This document shows, in pieces, positions 49,301-62,544 of a stretch of DNA of 64,000 bases. The notes under the pieces were generated by a model, which ran no database searches, was not told where the DNA came from, and was given only the letters and a program-made list of their open reading frames with translations. Made by a program: the position numbers and the translations under genes. The first letter of the stretch is position 1; each line of letters begins with the position of its first letter. The stretch is from assembly GCF_021462225.1 (NCBI RefSeq), contig NC_061802.1:4049859-4113858 (forward strand). The letters are read 5' to 3'. This DNA comes from Girardinichthys multiradiatus. Its lineage: Eukaryota; Chordata; Actinopteri; Cyprinodontiformes; Goodeidae.

Positions 49301-52300
49301 GAAGCATCATTAGATTATTTCAAAATTATTTTAAGTTGTTTTTTCTACATTTGAAAATATAATTAATATAAGTGTAGAATATTTAAGACAGCTGCTGATC
49401 TGCCCAGAGGTGGATGTCCCAGGAAATTCACCCCAGGGTCAGAAAAATGCTTCTTAGGCCACAGGCGTCAGTTAGCATGTTAAATGTTAATGTTTATGAC
49501 AGGGCAGTTGGAGAAAGGACTGAACACATATGGCTTGTTTGGAGAGGTTGAAGGAGAAAGCCCCTGCTTTTAAAAGCAATATGGCAGCCCGACTTCGGTT
49601 TGCTGGATCTGAATGAAACACAAGACTTCTTGAATAATGTCCTTTTGGACAAACAAGACCCAGTGTGACAGCACAACCACCTTACACCAGCTGTCGAGCA
49701 CGGTGGTGGAAGGATGATGATATGGGCTTGTATGGCAGCCACAGAACCTGGCACCTTATCATCTCTGAAATGACCGTGAACTCCTCTGTATTACAAAGTT
49801 TTCCTCATGTAAAATGTGAGACCATCTGTACGGCAAGGTGCTGCAATGGCCTAGTCAAAGTCCAGACCTCAACCTGATTTAAACGCTAGGTGGTAGGGGC
49901 TTAACAGAGCAGTGCAGGAACAAATGTCAGCACGCCTGAGTGAACTGAAGCAATGTTCATAGAACAGCGAGTCCTTCAAGACGACGGGCGATAGCTCTGA
50001 GTTATTGTTGCTGATGGTGGTGCTACTGGCTGAGGGATGCTTGGTGACCTGGTGATTCCCTGCTGTGTTCTTGTGAATAAAACCTCCACTTAGAAGCTGA
50101 ACTTTCATTTTACCATGATTATCGTATTTTACTCAGGTCTGTGTCTCTGGTTCAGGCTGACTCCAGCTACTTTCTCTCATAGAGCCGTTTAACCCTGGAT
50201 GTTGGAAAAGGACTGTCGCTGGGCCAGTTATGGTTGGAGCTTTTACGTTTCTACACTCTGGAGTTTGCTCTGGAGGAGTACATCATCAGCATCCGCCTGA
50301 AGGAGCTCCTCTCCAGGGACGCGAAGAACTGGCCCCGTCGCAGGCTCGCTATTGAAGGTAAGGAAGAACTAAGTCGCAGAACCCCTCATAGTGGTCGGGA
50401 AGAGTCTCAGGAATTCACGTTTCATCTTTTTCCAGATCCATTTGCCTCGAAGAGAAATGTTGCACGAAGCTTGAACAGCCAGATGGTATTCGAGTACATC
50501 CAGGAGCGCTTCCGGACCACCTACAAATACTTCGCTTGTCCTCAGAAGAGAGGTGCAGGCGGGGGACATCAGAGGAAGAAGACGACAGGGGGACAAGGTG
50601 TGAAACTGGACGAGGCTGAGGGGAACAGAGACGGGGACAACAAGACAGGTGAAACAAGTCAGAGGGGGGTTCTGGTGTCAAAGGAGGACGGCGAATTTGA
50701 CAGCGATGATGATGATGGTTCAGATCTGTCTGGGAGATCCGGTGAGAAGAGCTTAGATGCTGGAATAATGGATATAGTCCTGAATGATGGAGGCAAGCCT
50801 TCATCTTCCCCCAACGGGCTGCTGGACAGTGAGGAGGAAGAGCAGGAAGAAGAGGACAGGAATAGGCCTGCTGCATCGGATGACCTGCACTATGTGTTCG
50901 ATAAGATGATTTTCACTGGTGGGAAGGTAAATGCCACACTTCACTGGTTCAGAATAAGCAGCGTTTCATGTTTGTCTGTGTGATCCAGTAAAGGGATGGA
51001 ATTTGTTTTTCCAGCCTCCGACTGTCGTGTGCAGCATCTGCAAGCGGGACGGCCACCTGAAAGACGAGTGTCCTGAAGACTTTAAGAAAATCGAGCTGAA
51101 ACCTCTGCCTCCCATGAACGACCGCTTCAGGAACATTCTGGACGGGCTCTGCAGATTCTGCTATTGTGCGTACAACGCTGCATTTATCCCTCTTCATATC
51201 TATACTTCCTTTCTTTCATCCGACGCCAAACTTCTTTCGCTTAAAATGATTCCCTTTTCAAATAGTGCATGGACTTCAGGAGGATGTGTAGATTTGAGGC
51301 GTTTGCTGTTTTGCTCCGTGTGACTGAGTCTGTTTGTTGCAGATGAACTCTCACCTTCACATATTGAGCAGCAGAAGAGGGAGCAGATTCTGGCTGGTCT
51401 GGAGAGGTTCATAAGGAAGGAGTACAATGGTGAGTGTTTTACAACCATGAACAAAAATCTCACCTTATGCTTCATGACGTGAGAGAGGACACATGCATTT
51501 ATTGGGAACATCTGGAGAGTGTTTTTCTATGCATGTAAACATCTAGCCAAGTTACACACATCTACGCTAACTTGTATTTACTACTGCAGGTCCTTCAAAG
51601 TGCATCCACCTGTAACTGCGTCTATTTAAGGCTAACGCGACTTCAGCAAATTAGAATATCGTCAAAAGTTCTTTTTTTTTTTAAATGAAACTCCTATAGA
51701 TTCATTACATATAGAATAAGATATCTCAGCCTTAATTTCTTGTAATTTTGGTGATTATGACAGAATGAAAACCCAAAATTCAGCACCTCAGAAAATAGAA
51801 TATTACAGATTCATAAAACATTATATTTGAAACAGAAATGTCAGGCTTCTGAAAAGTATGTTCATTTCTATCCACTCAGTACTTGGTTGGGGCTCCTTTT
51901 AATTACAGCATCAATGCTGTGTGGCAGGGTGGTGATCAGCCTGTGGTTCTGCTGAGGTGTAATGGAAGCCCAGATTGCTTTGATAGCAGCATTCAGGTCA
52001 TCTAAAACCTCCTGATAGGTTGGCTGCATTGACTGTGGACTTCATAGAAGCCAGTGGACCAGAACCAGCAGATGACATGGCTCCCAAACGTGAATTCTAC
52101 GCTTCTCCACTTTTCCTCCAGACTATGGGACCTTTATTTCCGAATTAAATGCAAACTTTACTTTAATCTGAAAAGGACTTTGGACCACTGAAGAACAGTC
52201 CAGTTCTTTTTCTCCTTAGTCCAGGTGAGGTGCTTGTTGGCCATCTGTAGGATCCATCTGCTCCTAGTGGCTCTTGATGTACCGACTCCAGCCTCAGTTC

Positions 52301-55300
52301 ACACCTTGTGAAACTCTCTCAAATTCTTGACCAGATTTTGCTTGACAATCCTCTCAAGGCTGCAGTTATCCCTGTTGCTGGTGCGCCTTTTTCCTCCAAA
52401 TGTTTTCCTTCCACTCATTTTTCTCTGAATATGTTCGGATCCAGCAGTCTGTGAACAACCAACTTCTTCAGTAATGACCTTTTGTGGCTTCTCCTCCTTG
52501 CGGAGGGTGTCCATGACTGTCTACTGGACATCAGTCCAGTCCACAGTCTTCTCCATGATTGTGTCTCCTACTGACCCAGACTGAGACCATTTAGACGCTC
52601 AGGAAACCTTTGCAGATGTTTTTAGTTAATTAGCTGATTAGCAGGTGACACCAGGAGTTCACAATATTCTAATTTTCTGAGACACTGAATGGTCAGAATT
52701 ACAGGAACTAAAGGCTTGAAATATTTCAGTCTGTGTAATAAATCTATACAACATATGAGTTTGACTTTCTGAAATGAGTGACACAAAATATTGAGCTATT
52801 TTCAATATTCTAATGTATTTAGATGTACCTGTAGACTGATGCAGCAGCATTATTATCTCTAGCAGATTTTGAATCAGGTTCTTCTGTTTTGGTGGTGAAA
52901 TGATCCTGACCCGGTCAGCAAATCAGAATCCACCCATGACCCAGTAGCAGATTGACTCGTTTTTTTTACTGGGACTTCTGGAGCCTGAGAACATCACAGA
53001 AGATCTGAGGCCTTAGAAATGTGTCGACCCAGATCAGAGTCTGAACCTGGTCAGAGTTTCTCCCTAAACTTTGGACATATTTCTTCTTCCAACAAATCCA
53101 ATTAGAAACGTCCTGGCTGCAACGTGACAAACACTGCTTGTAACCTTCTCTTCATTAATCTAGTCTTACAGCTGATCATTGTACATTTAGGTGCAAATAA
53201 GACTCATCTTTTCTGATCCGTTTATTCTGCAGATAAAGCCCAGCTCTGCTTATTTGGCTCTTCCAAGAATGGTTTTGGTTTCCGCGACAGTGACCTCGAC
53301 ATCTGCATGACTCTGGAGGGTCATGAGACCGCGGAGGTGGGTAGACTGCGCTCAGAACAAACGTTTCATTAAACCAGCCAATCACGCGTCATAATCTAGT
53401 TTGAATTTTAATTTCTCTGCAGAAGCTGAACTGTAAGGAGATCATCGAAGGTCTCGCAAAGGTGCTAAAGAAGCATGCAGGTGAGTTGAGCTGATTGCCC
53501 CGTTGGCGCTTCCTAAATTTTGGAAATTTGTGACAAGAACCACTGATGTTCTCCCAAATTTCACTTCACCTTCAGGTCTGAGGAACATCCTGCCTATCAC
53601 CACAGCTAAAGTGCCTATTGTGAAATTTGAACACAGACAAAGCGGTCTGGAAGCAGATATCAGCCTTTATAACACATTGGTTAGTGAGGGATGCATCATC
53701 TGCATTAATCTTACAGCATTATACCTTCTACCAAGTTTCCAGTTGGAATTAATTTGGAGCAATCATCCCTTTAGGCTCAACACAACACCAGAATGCTGGC
53801 GACGTATGCAGCTTTGGATCCTCGGGTCCAGTTCCTGGGATACACAATGAAGGTCTTCGCAAAGGTGTGTCAAACTTTAATAGTTTACTAAAAACAGATA
53901 AAACACAATTTCATTGTGTGGAAATACTAAAACGCTCAAATATCCGTAAGAAAATACTTGGTAATGCTGGAATCTGACTGAAATCAACTCATTTTTATTT
54001 TTATTCCAAGAAAAAAAACCATCATGTCATGATCCGTGATCTGTGTTTTCCTTATTAATGTCGGCCTCTAAATTCTGGTGAATAGTTTTCCACTGTTCTT
54101 TGCAGACTTGGTTGAGTTCATTTTAAATTGGCTGGTTTCTGTTAATGGAGCCAGCTTTTTAGTAGAGACGCTCCAGTCCAGGATTTTTGGATTCCAACCA
54201 GATCCTGATTTTTGAATTTAGACCTTTGCAGATACCGGGTATTGGGTTCAGAAACTTTTACTTCTGCCTTTTACTTAAATACTTGCTCATGTTTTTGTTA
54301 CTTCTTATTTAAGTCACAGAGCAAAGAACAAATAAGAGCGACGGCTTCTAACTTTTACAACTAGCACAGTTGGCATCATTAGCATTGCTACCTGTAGCAG
54401 CGGAACAATATTCCTGTCTTGTGTCAGTCTTCCAAAAGGCGGCCAACATTTGCAGATCATTTGTGCTCCCTGGTCCGGCTTGAAGGTCTTGATTTTGGTC
54501 AGAACCTACTCAGTCCGGGGCGAACTAAAACTGATTCCCTGTGGACAGCCACAGCCTTGCTTCTGGACATTTGCAGTTGTTCAGAGATTTGTCTTAACTT
54601 GTGTAAATCCAGATGTCTTCTAATGTGCCGCAGTTACTGGAAACTAACCTGTCTGTCTTCACAGCGCTGCGACATTGGAGATGCCTCCAGAGGAAGCCTG
54701 TCGTCCTACGCCTACATCCTGATGGTGCTTTACTTCCTGCAGCAGAGACAGCCGCCAGTTATTCCCGTCCTGCAGGAGGTACCCTCCTCTGATTAGTGCC
54801 TGAAACATGAAGTGTTGTGTTCCTTTGAGTTTAAACAAGATATTTTCCAGATTTTTGATGGTAAGACAGTCCCTCAGCGGATGGTAGACGGCTGGAACGC
54901 GTTCTTTTTTGATGACATCGACAAGCTGGTGAGGTTAAGGAACAGCAGGCTGACGATTCTTCTCTGGCGTACGGTTTCAGGCTTCAGATTTGTGATGTTT
55001 GTTTCTTCTGCTTGCGCAGCGTCAGCGCCTCTCCGACCACCAGCCCAACACAGAGTCGATAGGGGAGTTGTGGCTCGGGCTGCTTCGGTTTTACACGGAA
55101 GAATTTGACTTCAAGGAGCACGTCATCAGCATCCGTCAGCAGAAACGTCTCACCACGTTCGAGAAGCAGTGGACTAGTAAATGCATCGCTATCGAAGGTG
55201 CTCGAGCAGCTCTGATTCAGCAGCATCTCCTGCCTAAATGTCTGCTCACAAATGTATTAATCAAGTTTTCTCTTCTCAGATCCCTTTGATTTGAATCATA

Positions 55301-58300
55301 ATCTTGGTGCTGGAGTATCCCGTAAAAGTAAGTCTTAAGGGCTCATTTATATGTTTGGGTATTTCATGAAATAATGTACATGCTGAGCAACAAAAGCCAC
55401 TCAGAAAAAACACTTTACCGCCTTTTTTAATCATTACTGTCTGAATTAAGACATTAAATCTGCAGTTCATCAATGGCAACCTTAAATCATCTGAGATGTT
55501 TTGGAGGTAGGTCCTGGAAAGTAAAAATGCACCAAACAGCCACCAGCCTGTCCCTGTTAAAGCAGCACAGATACATTCCAAGTTTGGTGTGTAAAAACCA
55601 AAGATTTAGCACATCGAAGGAAATTAACCTTTTAATCTTCATCAAAAATCCAGTTTTAAGGGCGTTTCAGGGAAAAAACGGAAATAAAATGTGTTTAGTT
55701 TGTAGACACATTTTAGGAATAAAATTGCAGTAACCCCCACAGTTCTTAATGTTTCAAATATGTTTTCACAGATTTCTAGCAGCAAATTATCCTTTTTTGC
55801 CTCAATATATAGCACATAATATACATGTATTACTCTATTTGTATTATATATTATACCAACATTATTACAATAAAGGTAAGGCAAGTTTATTTATAGAGCA
55901 TCATCCATATTCAAAATGATCCATAGTGCTTTACAGAAAAATTTTAACTCATTGAAAAACAACAATAATTGAATTGAACTATGTTAAAACTTGGGTATTG
56001 CATATAAAAAGAAACAAAATTAAAATTTAATTTAAGATTTTACCTTTGCTAGAAAGCTGCTTTAAACAACAGTGATTTCAGTCTTGATTTTAAAGGAGCC
56101 AACAGTTTCTTCAGTTGAACAAAATGCGGCCTTCCATTGTTTAGTTTTTCAGTAAACAGAACTTAGATAACCTGAGAGGTTGGGTCAGAACTGACAGGTA
56201 CCTCGGGTCTGAGAACAGTTGGTGCTTTGTGGGCTGAGATTTTTAAAAGCAGTCCTTTCAGATCCAAAAATCAGTTGAGTCATGCAACATTTTACATTAG
56301 CTGCAGCTGCCAGATTGTTGTTTTTACAGAGAACAGTAAAACACTGTTACATTATTCTTTTCTTTGTCCTTGACATAAATTCCTTATATCTGACATTATT
56401 TTTAAGGTTGCAATAGGCTGATTTATTTAATAATAGACTTTTTGGTTGAGTCCATAATTACACCTAGGTATTTTTTAGGCCTCATTGAGTTTAGCTGAGT
56501 GCTTGATCCTCTAACCTTACGTGTTTGGGACTGAAAACAATGACAACAATAAATCAATCAGGTCCAACCACTCATTGATATTAATTAGTCTTAGTTACTG
56601 GTTCTGTGGTGACACAGAAATCCAAAATATCTTTAGCATTGGTTTGGCAGGATATATTTTAATGTAGTCACCCAATTTGATGTAGAATAAAAGTGGCCTG
56701 AGAACGGAGCCCTGAGGAACCTCACATCTGGTTTTTGTTTGGTCAACTTAATTTCCAAATGACATAAAATGGTTTGATTTGAACCAGAACCTGAGGTCCA
56801 ATTCAACACCGATGACAGGTTTATCAGATATATTCTGATAAACCTATTAATATTGTAGTTCTGTGCAGATGTGTAACAAAAATTGTGGGAAAGTACATTT
56901 AGCATCTTCAGCTTTTGCTCTCAAGCAGCATGAGGATAGACAAAAACCAAAAGCTGGAGTCACAGGACAACTTTTTTTTACAAATCATTGCATGCTGGTT
57001 GATCACACATAAGATTTGACCGCTGCCCTATTCTACCCTTATTTTTCCTCCTTCAGTGACCAACTTCATCATGAAGGCCTTCATTAACGGACGCAAGCTG
57101 TTTGGAACGCCCTTTTTTCCCATCCCCGGTACTGAAGTGGTACGTCCTTCATGACACGGTTTTTCTCAAATAACATGATGACATTTGCTGACCTCCCGCT
57201 GTTTTAAATGTGCATGCCTTACTTTTGGTTTCTGCAGGAATACTTTTTTGACTCGAAGGTGTTGACAGACGGCGAGCTGGCGCCCAACGACCGGTGCTGC
57301 AGGATCTGTGGGAAGATCGGGCATTACATGAAGGACTGTCCAAAGAGACGCAGGTTGTCCCCTCTTCTTTTAGTTCCTTTGTCAACAGTGGGATAGAACA
57401 GCATTTTATCTCATATCAAACTGCAGCCGCAATATAACAAAAAATTCAGTTAATCAAATTATGCATGAAAGATAAAACCTCGTTCTCGAAGTCGTCGTCC
57501 TCCACTTTATCCCAGACCAGGTCGCAGGGGCAGCAGACCCAGTAGAGACACCCAGACTTCCTTCTCCGCAGACACCTTCTCCAGCTCCTCCGAGGGAGAG
57601 CTCGTGCATGCTGTAGGTCTTGGGTAGAGGGGGCCAGCAGGACTACGTCATCTGCAAAAATGAGAGACGAAATCCACTGGTCCCCAAACAAGACCGCTTC
57701 CAGTCCTTGGCTGCCCTAGAAATCCTGTCCATAAAAGTTATGAACAGAACCGGTGACAACGGGCAGCCCTGCTGGAGTCCAAACACCTGCTTCGCTTGTA
57801 CAAAGAACTGATGGCCCCTGATCCAGGAGTACACTTTTATTTGTTGTTAAGTTACCACACCTGTCGGCGCCCTCAGGTGAAAAAGGACCTAAACAAACCG
57901 CAGGCATTTATTTGTGCTTTTTGTCCCCGTTTTTGCTGCAGGGTCAAGAAGAAGGAAAACGAGAAGGATGAGGACACCAAAGAGGAAGATCGGGAACCAA
58001 AGGACAGACGTTGTTTCCAGTGTGGGGACATGGGTCACGTACGAAGAGACTGTCCTGAGAACCGCCACCTCAAACAGAGGAACGCCGGGGCCCCGAGTAA
58101 GCAGAGAACTTCATTTTTATTTTAATATGACAACATTTATTATTTTCTCTTTAGTATGTTACAGTACAGTGCATCCCTACCAGCGGCTCTTGTCTAAATG
58201 GATACCAGTTTCGAAGTGTACTGGTTCTCTCCACATCCACATAATGGTTAATTGGAGTCCGTTAATTCACCACATCCATGTCACATCGATGTGTTCTGAT

Positions 58301-61300
58301 CTGTTTCAACAGTGACATTAAAAACTGACTCTGATTATATTGTCGCGTCTATCAGTTGGACTGGAAATGAGTAAAGAGCTTGTATTGCTTCTTCTGGCTT
58401 AGTTCCTCACATGGTGCGAAGTATGGCGAACTCCCAATCCATCCCGATCCCTCAGGCTGCTGCCGACTCTCCTGGAAGGACCAGACAACCTTCTGAATGT
58501 GTGAGTTCATTAGTTACACCCCAAACAGTCAGTTTTCCTGTAAAGAAAAGGAGAAACTGTAGATTTTGTCAGTCCTTGGATGTTTGCTGATTAATTTAAG
58601 TTTTTCACCACCTGATATGTTGCTATAATTAGTAATGTTCGTTATCTGGTCAGCACAGCGTCTCATCTTACAACTCGTCTGATGTCTGACCTTTGTTTTC
58701 TGTCTTCCTGGCAACAGTCGGACAGTCGACAGACTCCGCCCTACTCCCCACAGCCCACCGCTGTCCCACAGTGCTCCCCCCTCTCCTCCGGCTCCCCTCA
58801 GACCGCCCACGGTAAAACCGGTTGTGTTGGTCCGCAGAAGCCGCTCGCCCACACCCAAGTCCCGCTGCCTCTCTTCAGCTTTCCCACCTCCCATCCGGGC
58901 CAGTTTCATCCCGCGACGCTCACTGCACTGGGGCTTCTTCCCTCCCACCAATCTAAGGGGCAGCCTCACCACCCTGTCCACATCCCCTCCACCGCCTGGC
59001 CCATCCATGGCCCTGTCCTCACTTCGCCCTCCGCCGCCGTCCCCTCCCCGCCCGGGCTGAAGTTCGCCCTGCGCTCTGTGTCGGGGAACAGGAGCCCCAC
59101 AGGAACGGGGGGCAGCTCCAGCTCCATGAACCTGAACGACCCAAGCATCATCTTCGCCCAGCCGGCGGGGAGACAAATAGGCGTGGGGGGGCCGGGACGG
59201 GACGGGCTCTGGCACAACCACATGGCCCAGCCTGGGTCACTGATGGGCAACGGCACGGTGGTGAAGTCAGGTATTCACTGGGGGATGTTTGGTGGCACGG
59301 TCTGTCTGTCTCCATGTTTCTCTACCTTTAAAGAACACCTTCATGCTAATTCTACACCTACTTTCCTGAGACTCAGCTCACAGAAAAGTCCTGGTTTGTC
59401 TTTTTAGACTTTGTTCAGTCAGAAAACAATCAGTTTGAGACTGAAATCATACGACAGCAAGCTGGCTTCTTTTTCCAGGCGTTTGTTGCAGACAAGTTAA
59501 GTCGCCCTGAAGTGACTGACGGATGAGACGTGTCTGAAATATTCCTGCATATTTATGACGCCTTGCTCACCACAAGCTCTTAGGGAGAAGGAGAGGAAGG
59601 AAAAATGAGTGCCGGTTATTGGACCAACAGATTTTAGTCTGTTTAATGGGCCTTGCAGAAGTATTTACACCCCTTGAATTTATTTTTGTTACAGCTATAA
59701 ACTTTAATGCATTTCATTCAGATTTTAGGTGCTTGACGGACTCAAAGTAGTGAATAATTGTGAGTTGGAAGGAAACAAATACATGCTTTTCAAATGTCTT
59801 TACAAATAGAAATCTTAGTTGTGGCTTGCATTTGTTTTCAGCTCCCCTGAGTCAATCAATACTTTGTAGAACCACATTTGGCTGCGATTACAGCAGCAAC
59901 TCTTCTGGGGTCTGTCTTTATCAGCTTTGTTTATCTAGAGGCTGAAATGTTTGCTCATTCTTCTTTACAAAAAACAGCCTCAGGCTCAGTCTTGTCACAG
60001 ATTCTCAGTTGGATTTAGGTTTGGACTTTGACTGGGCCATTCTGACACATGAACATGCTTTGATCTAAACCATTGTCTGTTGTTGTTCTGCTATGGTGAA
60101 CCTCCACCCAAGTCTTGAGTGTTCTGCAGCCTCTAACAGGTTTTCTTCCAGGTTTGCCCTGGATTTAGCTCCATCCATCCATCTTCCCATCAACTCTGAC
60201 CCGCGCCTCCATCCCTGCTGAAGGAAGCATCCCCACTGCATGATGCTGCCCCTCCTTTCTTTCACTGTACGGATGTTTTGTTCATGGTGTACGTTTTCTA
60301 CCACACATGGAGTTCAGTTTTGGTCTCAGTTGACAAACTTCTAATGACTTTCTTTCAGCAGTGGTTCTTTTCTTGTCACTCTTTCATAAGACCACATTGG
60401 TGGAGTGCACTGCTAATAGTTGTCCTGTCAGTAGGTGTCCCACCTGAGCTGTTGATCTTTGCAGCTCCCCAAAAGAAATGCATTGAACCTTGTGGTTGTA
60501 TCGTGACAAAATGAGAAACATTTTGAGGGACATTAAAACTTTTGCTATGTTCTGTCTGTAAGACACATTCAAATTTGAGCAAGTTAATGAATCACGCTCA
60601 CAAACATTCCAGCTTTTGCATTTTTCAGTTAAAATTGATTTTAGCTTATTTTGTTTTTTAATAGCTTTGTAATTTTTATTTAAATAATATTTAGTGGCCT
60701 TTATTCAGACAAGAAATGGGCAGAGAGAGGATTGGGGAAGACATGCAGCAAAGGTCCTGAGGTTAGGATTCAAACCCCAGACATCCACATCGAGGACTTA
60801 CAGCCTCCGTATCCGGTTGGGCCCACTGTACCACCAAAGCACCGGTTCTTTTGCATGCATGTAATACTTTATCATTGTTTGAGTTTTAGACTTCATCAAC
60901 TGAAGTCAGTTTGCTGGCTGTCTGTGGCTAACACCGGACCTGAGAGATGCGTCATCCTTCTCTGGATCATCGACTGACAAAGTTTTCACCTCATAGCTCT
61001 TCTTTTCAAATGGTGGTAACTTTAGTTGAATCTAAGAAAATACCAAAGAAACTTGAACTTTGTGGCAGGCTGTCTGTAGCGCTGGTTCCTCCTTGAGTTT
61101 AGGAACCTTTTTATGCCCTAGTGATTCAACAGTTGAGGTTGTGGATTAAAACTAAGTGGAAAAGAGCAGTTCAGATACCCAGAAAAACTGTTGATCAAGA
61201 AGATAAGAAAGACAGATGCTTGGAGGGAGAATATAAGGAAAGATTGATGAGAAGAGACAAGCCAGCAGAGGAAAAAAAAAACAGGCAGCCAAATTTCTTT

Positions 61301-61681
61301 ATTTTTCTACTTTTGTTTTTCTTCACAGAACCTGGCCACCAAGTCCAGTTTGAAGGTGGGAGCCAAAGCTCGCGATTATGGGAGCACAACAAACCCCCCC
61401 AGTACACCCTCTCTCCATCGTGGCCCTACAGGATGCCCCAGAACTTCATCCAGCAGGGCAATGGAGACTTCCAAGCTGGAAAAACCTTCATGGGCCCAGG
61501 TCAGACCAGAGGAACAGGTTTCAGATCACTGATGGGGGAAAAGCATGTACTGTCGTACTGATTCTGCCGCTTTTTGTTTTCTCATTTAAAAGGTTCTGTG
61601 GTGCATCCAAATCCGAACTTCCCACTGGTTCCTCATGTTCGGCATCCAGTCAACCTGAATTTTATCCAGCAGAAGAAATAA
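43358..61681 (+). CDS. tut4: Terminal uridylyltransferase 4 (TUT4/ZCCHC11), 29 coding exons
   Basis: Exons, all phase-consistent: 43358-43805, 43885-44033, 44473-44589, 44671-44848, 44938-45026, 45115-45166, 45278-45347, 45554-45680, 46827-46946, 47422-47616, 50183-50357, 50436-50926, 51015-51165, 51343-51429, 53233-53336, 53423-53480, 53576-53679, 53775-53864, 54665-54778, 54851-54928, 55020-55197, 55280-55327, 57057-57139, 57238-57353, 57942-58096, 58403-58500, 58718-59270, 61329-61499, 61593-61681; about 1495 residues. Order: C2H2-like finger (C211, C214, H227, H233), inactive nucleotidyltransferase (SDIN at 316-319, second catalytic Asp replaced by Asn), acidic linker, CCHC knuckle (about 743-756), active nucleotidyltransferase (DSDLD at 835-839, Asp about 898), two more CCHC knuckles (about 1123-1136 and 1165-1178), proline-rich tail. 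TUT4 adds uridines to pre-let-7 with Lin28 and to short-tailed mRNAs. It is shorter than human TUT4, mainly at the N-terminus. TUT4 rather than TUT7 is favoured by the gpx7 neighbour. Confidence 0.96.
45738..46160 (+). mobile_element. Old RTE remnant in tut4 intron 8, interrupted by a tut4-derived insert
   Basis: Around 45795-45850 the + strand reads [13 protein letters not shown], corresponding to [13 protein letters not shown] of the better RTE copies. At 46088 ggctgaaatgagcttcttct matches the AAEMSFL segment that lies some 200 bases further on in those copies. Between them sits the inverted tut4 segment described separately. Divergence is high, so the assignment is moderate. Confidence 0.5.
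45894..46074 (-). repeat. Inverted duplicate of the tut4 exon 1/intron/exon 2 junction
   Basis: Read on the minus strand, this stretch copies 43729-43921: the end of the first coding exon including its donor (CATG/GTGGG), the whole 79-bp intron with its acceptor (atctttgcag), and the start of the next exon as far as atccatctgctga. The intron part is almost identical; the exon 1 part lacks about a dozen bases. It lies in intron 8 of the same gene in opposite orientation, 2 kb away. Confidence 0.93.
46159..46285 (+). repeat. (TTTC)n pyrimidine microsatellite with TTTCTTCC/TGTC interruptions
   Basis: About 125 bases of pure pyrimidine apart from scattered G, made of TTTC units with TGTC and TTCC variants, in tut4 intron 8 just after the RTE remnant. 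Confidence 0.95.
47930..48835 (+). mobile_element. 5'-truncated RTE-clade LINE in tut4 intron 10
   Basis: Starts at gtcctgttcataac, reads [47 protein letters not shown] and continues to [14 protein letters not shown] and the tail cggaagacgacgag. One in-frame TGA at 48346 (RELS-stop-KAK) is shared with the copy at 21321. The element is sense to tut4. Confidence 0.92.
49640..49890 (+). mobile_element. Tc1-like transposon relic in tut4 intron 10
   Basis: Frame-broken but recognisable [10 protein letters not shown] and [10 protein letters not shown] motifs (acggtggtggaaggatgatg; caatggcctagtcaaagtcc) of a Tc1/mariner transposase. No terminal repeats identified. Confidence 0.7.
51648..52816 (-). 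mobile_element. Tc1/mariner-type element with TTAGAATAT ends in tut4 intron 14
   Basis: AAATTAGAATATCG at the left faces CAATATTCTAATGT at the right. On the minus strand at 52514-52299 a fragment reads [16 protein letters not shown] and [16 protein letters not shown], the helix-turn-helix region of a Tc1-like transposase. The catalytic part is missing, so it is non-autonomous. Confidence 0.75.
55870..56910 (-). mobile_element. Degenerate LINE relic in tut4 intron 22
   Basis: Opens with ggcaagtttatttatagagc and tagtgctttacagaaa, a very common fish LINE 3' phrase. Near 56700-56720 the minus strand encodes a diverged form of the VPQGSVLGP RT block (read from ggagccctgaggaacctcac). Many stops; boundaries approximate. 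Confidence 0.55.
57470..57830 (-). mobile_element. RTE-clade LINE fragment in tut4 intron 24
   Basis: The minus strand reads [20 protein letters not shown], then [18 protein letters not shown], then jumps to the element's 3' end, so the middle is deleted. It fills much of the 588-bp intron between two zinc-knuckle exons. Confidence 0.88.
59647..60600 (-). mobile_element. Tc1-like DNA transposon relic in tut4 intron 27
   Basis: The minus strand reads [29 protein letters not shown] and RRFT-like motifs of a Tc1-type transposase (frameshifted). The + strand start (gcagaagtatttacacccct) is the usual end of this fish element family. The downstream end is not defined. Confidence 0.8.
60690..60850 (-). 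mobile_element. tRNA-derived SINE
   Basis: Phrase gggcagagagaggattgggg, agacatgcagcaaaggtcct and a B-box-like ggattcaaaccccag, ending in an A-box-like accaccaaagcaccgg on the minus strand. A common fish SINE type. Confidence 0.6.
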
Positions 61682-62094
61682 TCCCATTTTAATTTGATCT
61701 CTGGCCAATAATAGAACATATTCATGTACTCTTTGAATCAATTGATCATATGGACAATTTTAAGAAGATGACAAAATGAATTTTATCATTTTTGTACAGT
61801 TTATACGTTTTAATTTTTGGGTCTCATTGCATTGATTTGTGATACAAATGTCAAATATTTTAATACCCCCATTTTTGAGGGGGTCCAAAAAAAAGTGTTT
61901 TTATTTTATGTGTAAAGTAAGGAGGAAAAATTGTAAACCTTTATTTTTATTAGCTGTATTCATACTTCGCTTGCTGAAAGATGAAGGCTTTGAGTAGATG
62001 TTTGTTTCTAAAACACCCTAACGTGTCAGTATGTAGTTCCAAAAGCAAGAAAAAAGGGGAAAAAAAGGAAAACATGAAGAAAAAACTCCAAAAA

Positions 62095-62100
62095 AATAAA
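62095..62100 (+). promoter_or_regulatory. tut4: Candidate poly(A) signal of tut4
   Basis: AATAAA about 415 bases after the stop codon, at the end of an A-rich purine tract. It is the first canonical hexamer I find downstream of the stop. Confidence 0.45.
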
Positions 62101-62544
62101 GAAAAAAGCAAACAGATCTGGTGTGGCTCGTTATTGATTACCAGAAAAGGTAATTATGCTGAAATACTTTCACAAAAACAGACCAGGAACTTTATTGGAC
62201 AACAGGTCAGGATCTGAAAACTGAAACAGAAATGCAGACTTGGAGGATGAAGAGGTGTCTTCTGCTCACCGTGACCCTCAGCTTCCTCATCATCTGACAA
62301 AACAGAAAGGTTTTAATCTCCATGATCGAAGTGGTTTATTTTAAATTACCTCTCAAGCAGCAGCGTTTTATTAAATGCTGATGTAAAATTTTACATTTGA
62401 TGGCAGAATTAAATAAATTATTTACAATCCAAATTGTAGGAAAAAAAAAAAAAACGAGAAGTGATAATTTAACAAATGTAATAACGAGGTCCAAAGTTTT
62501 AGGTTTTATGTGAAACTTCACTAGATGTTTGGCCAATCCTTTAC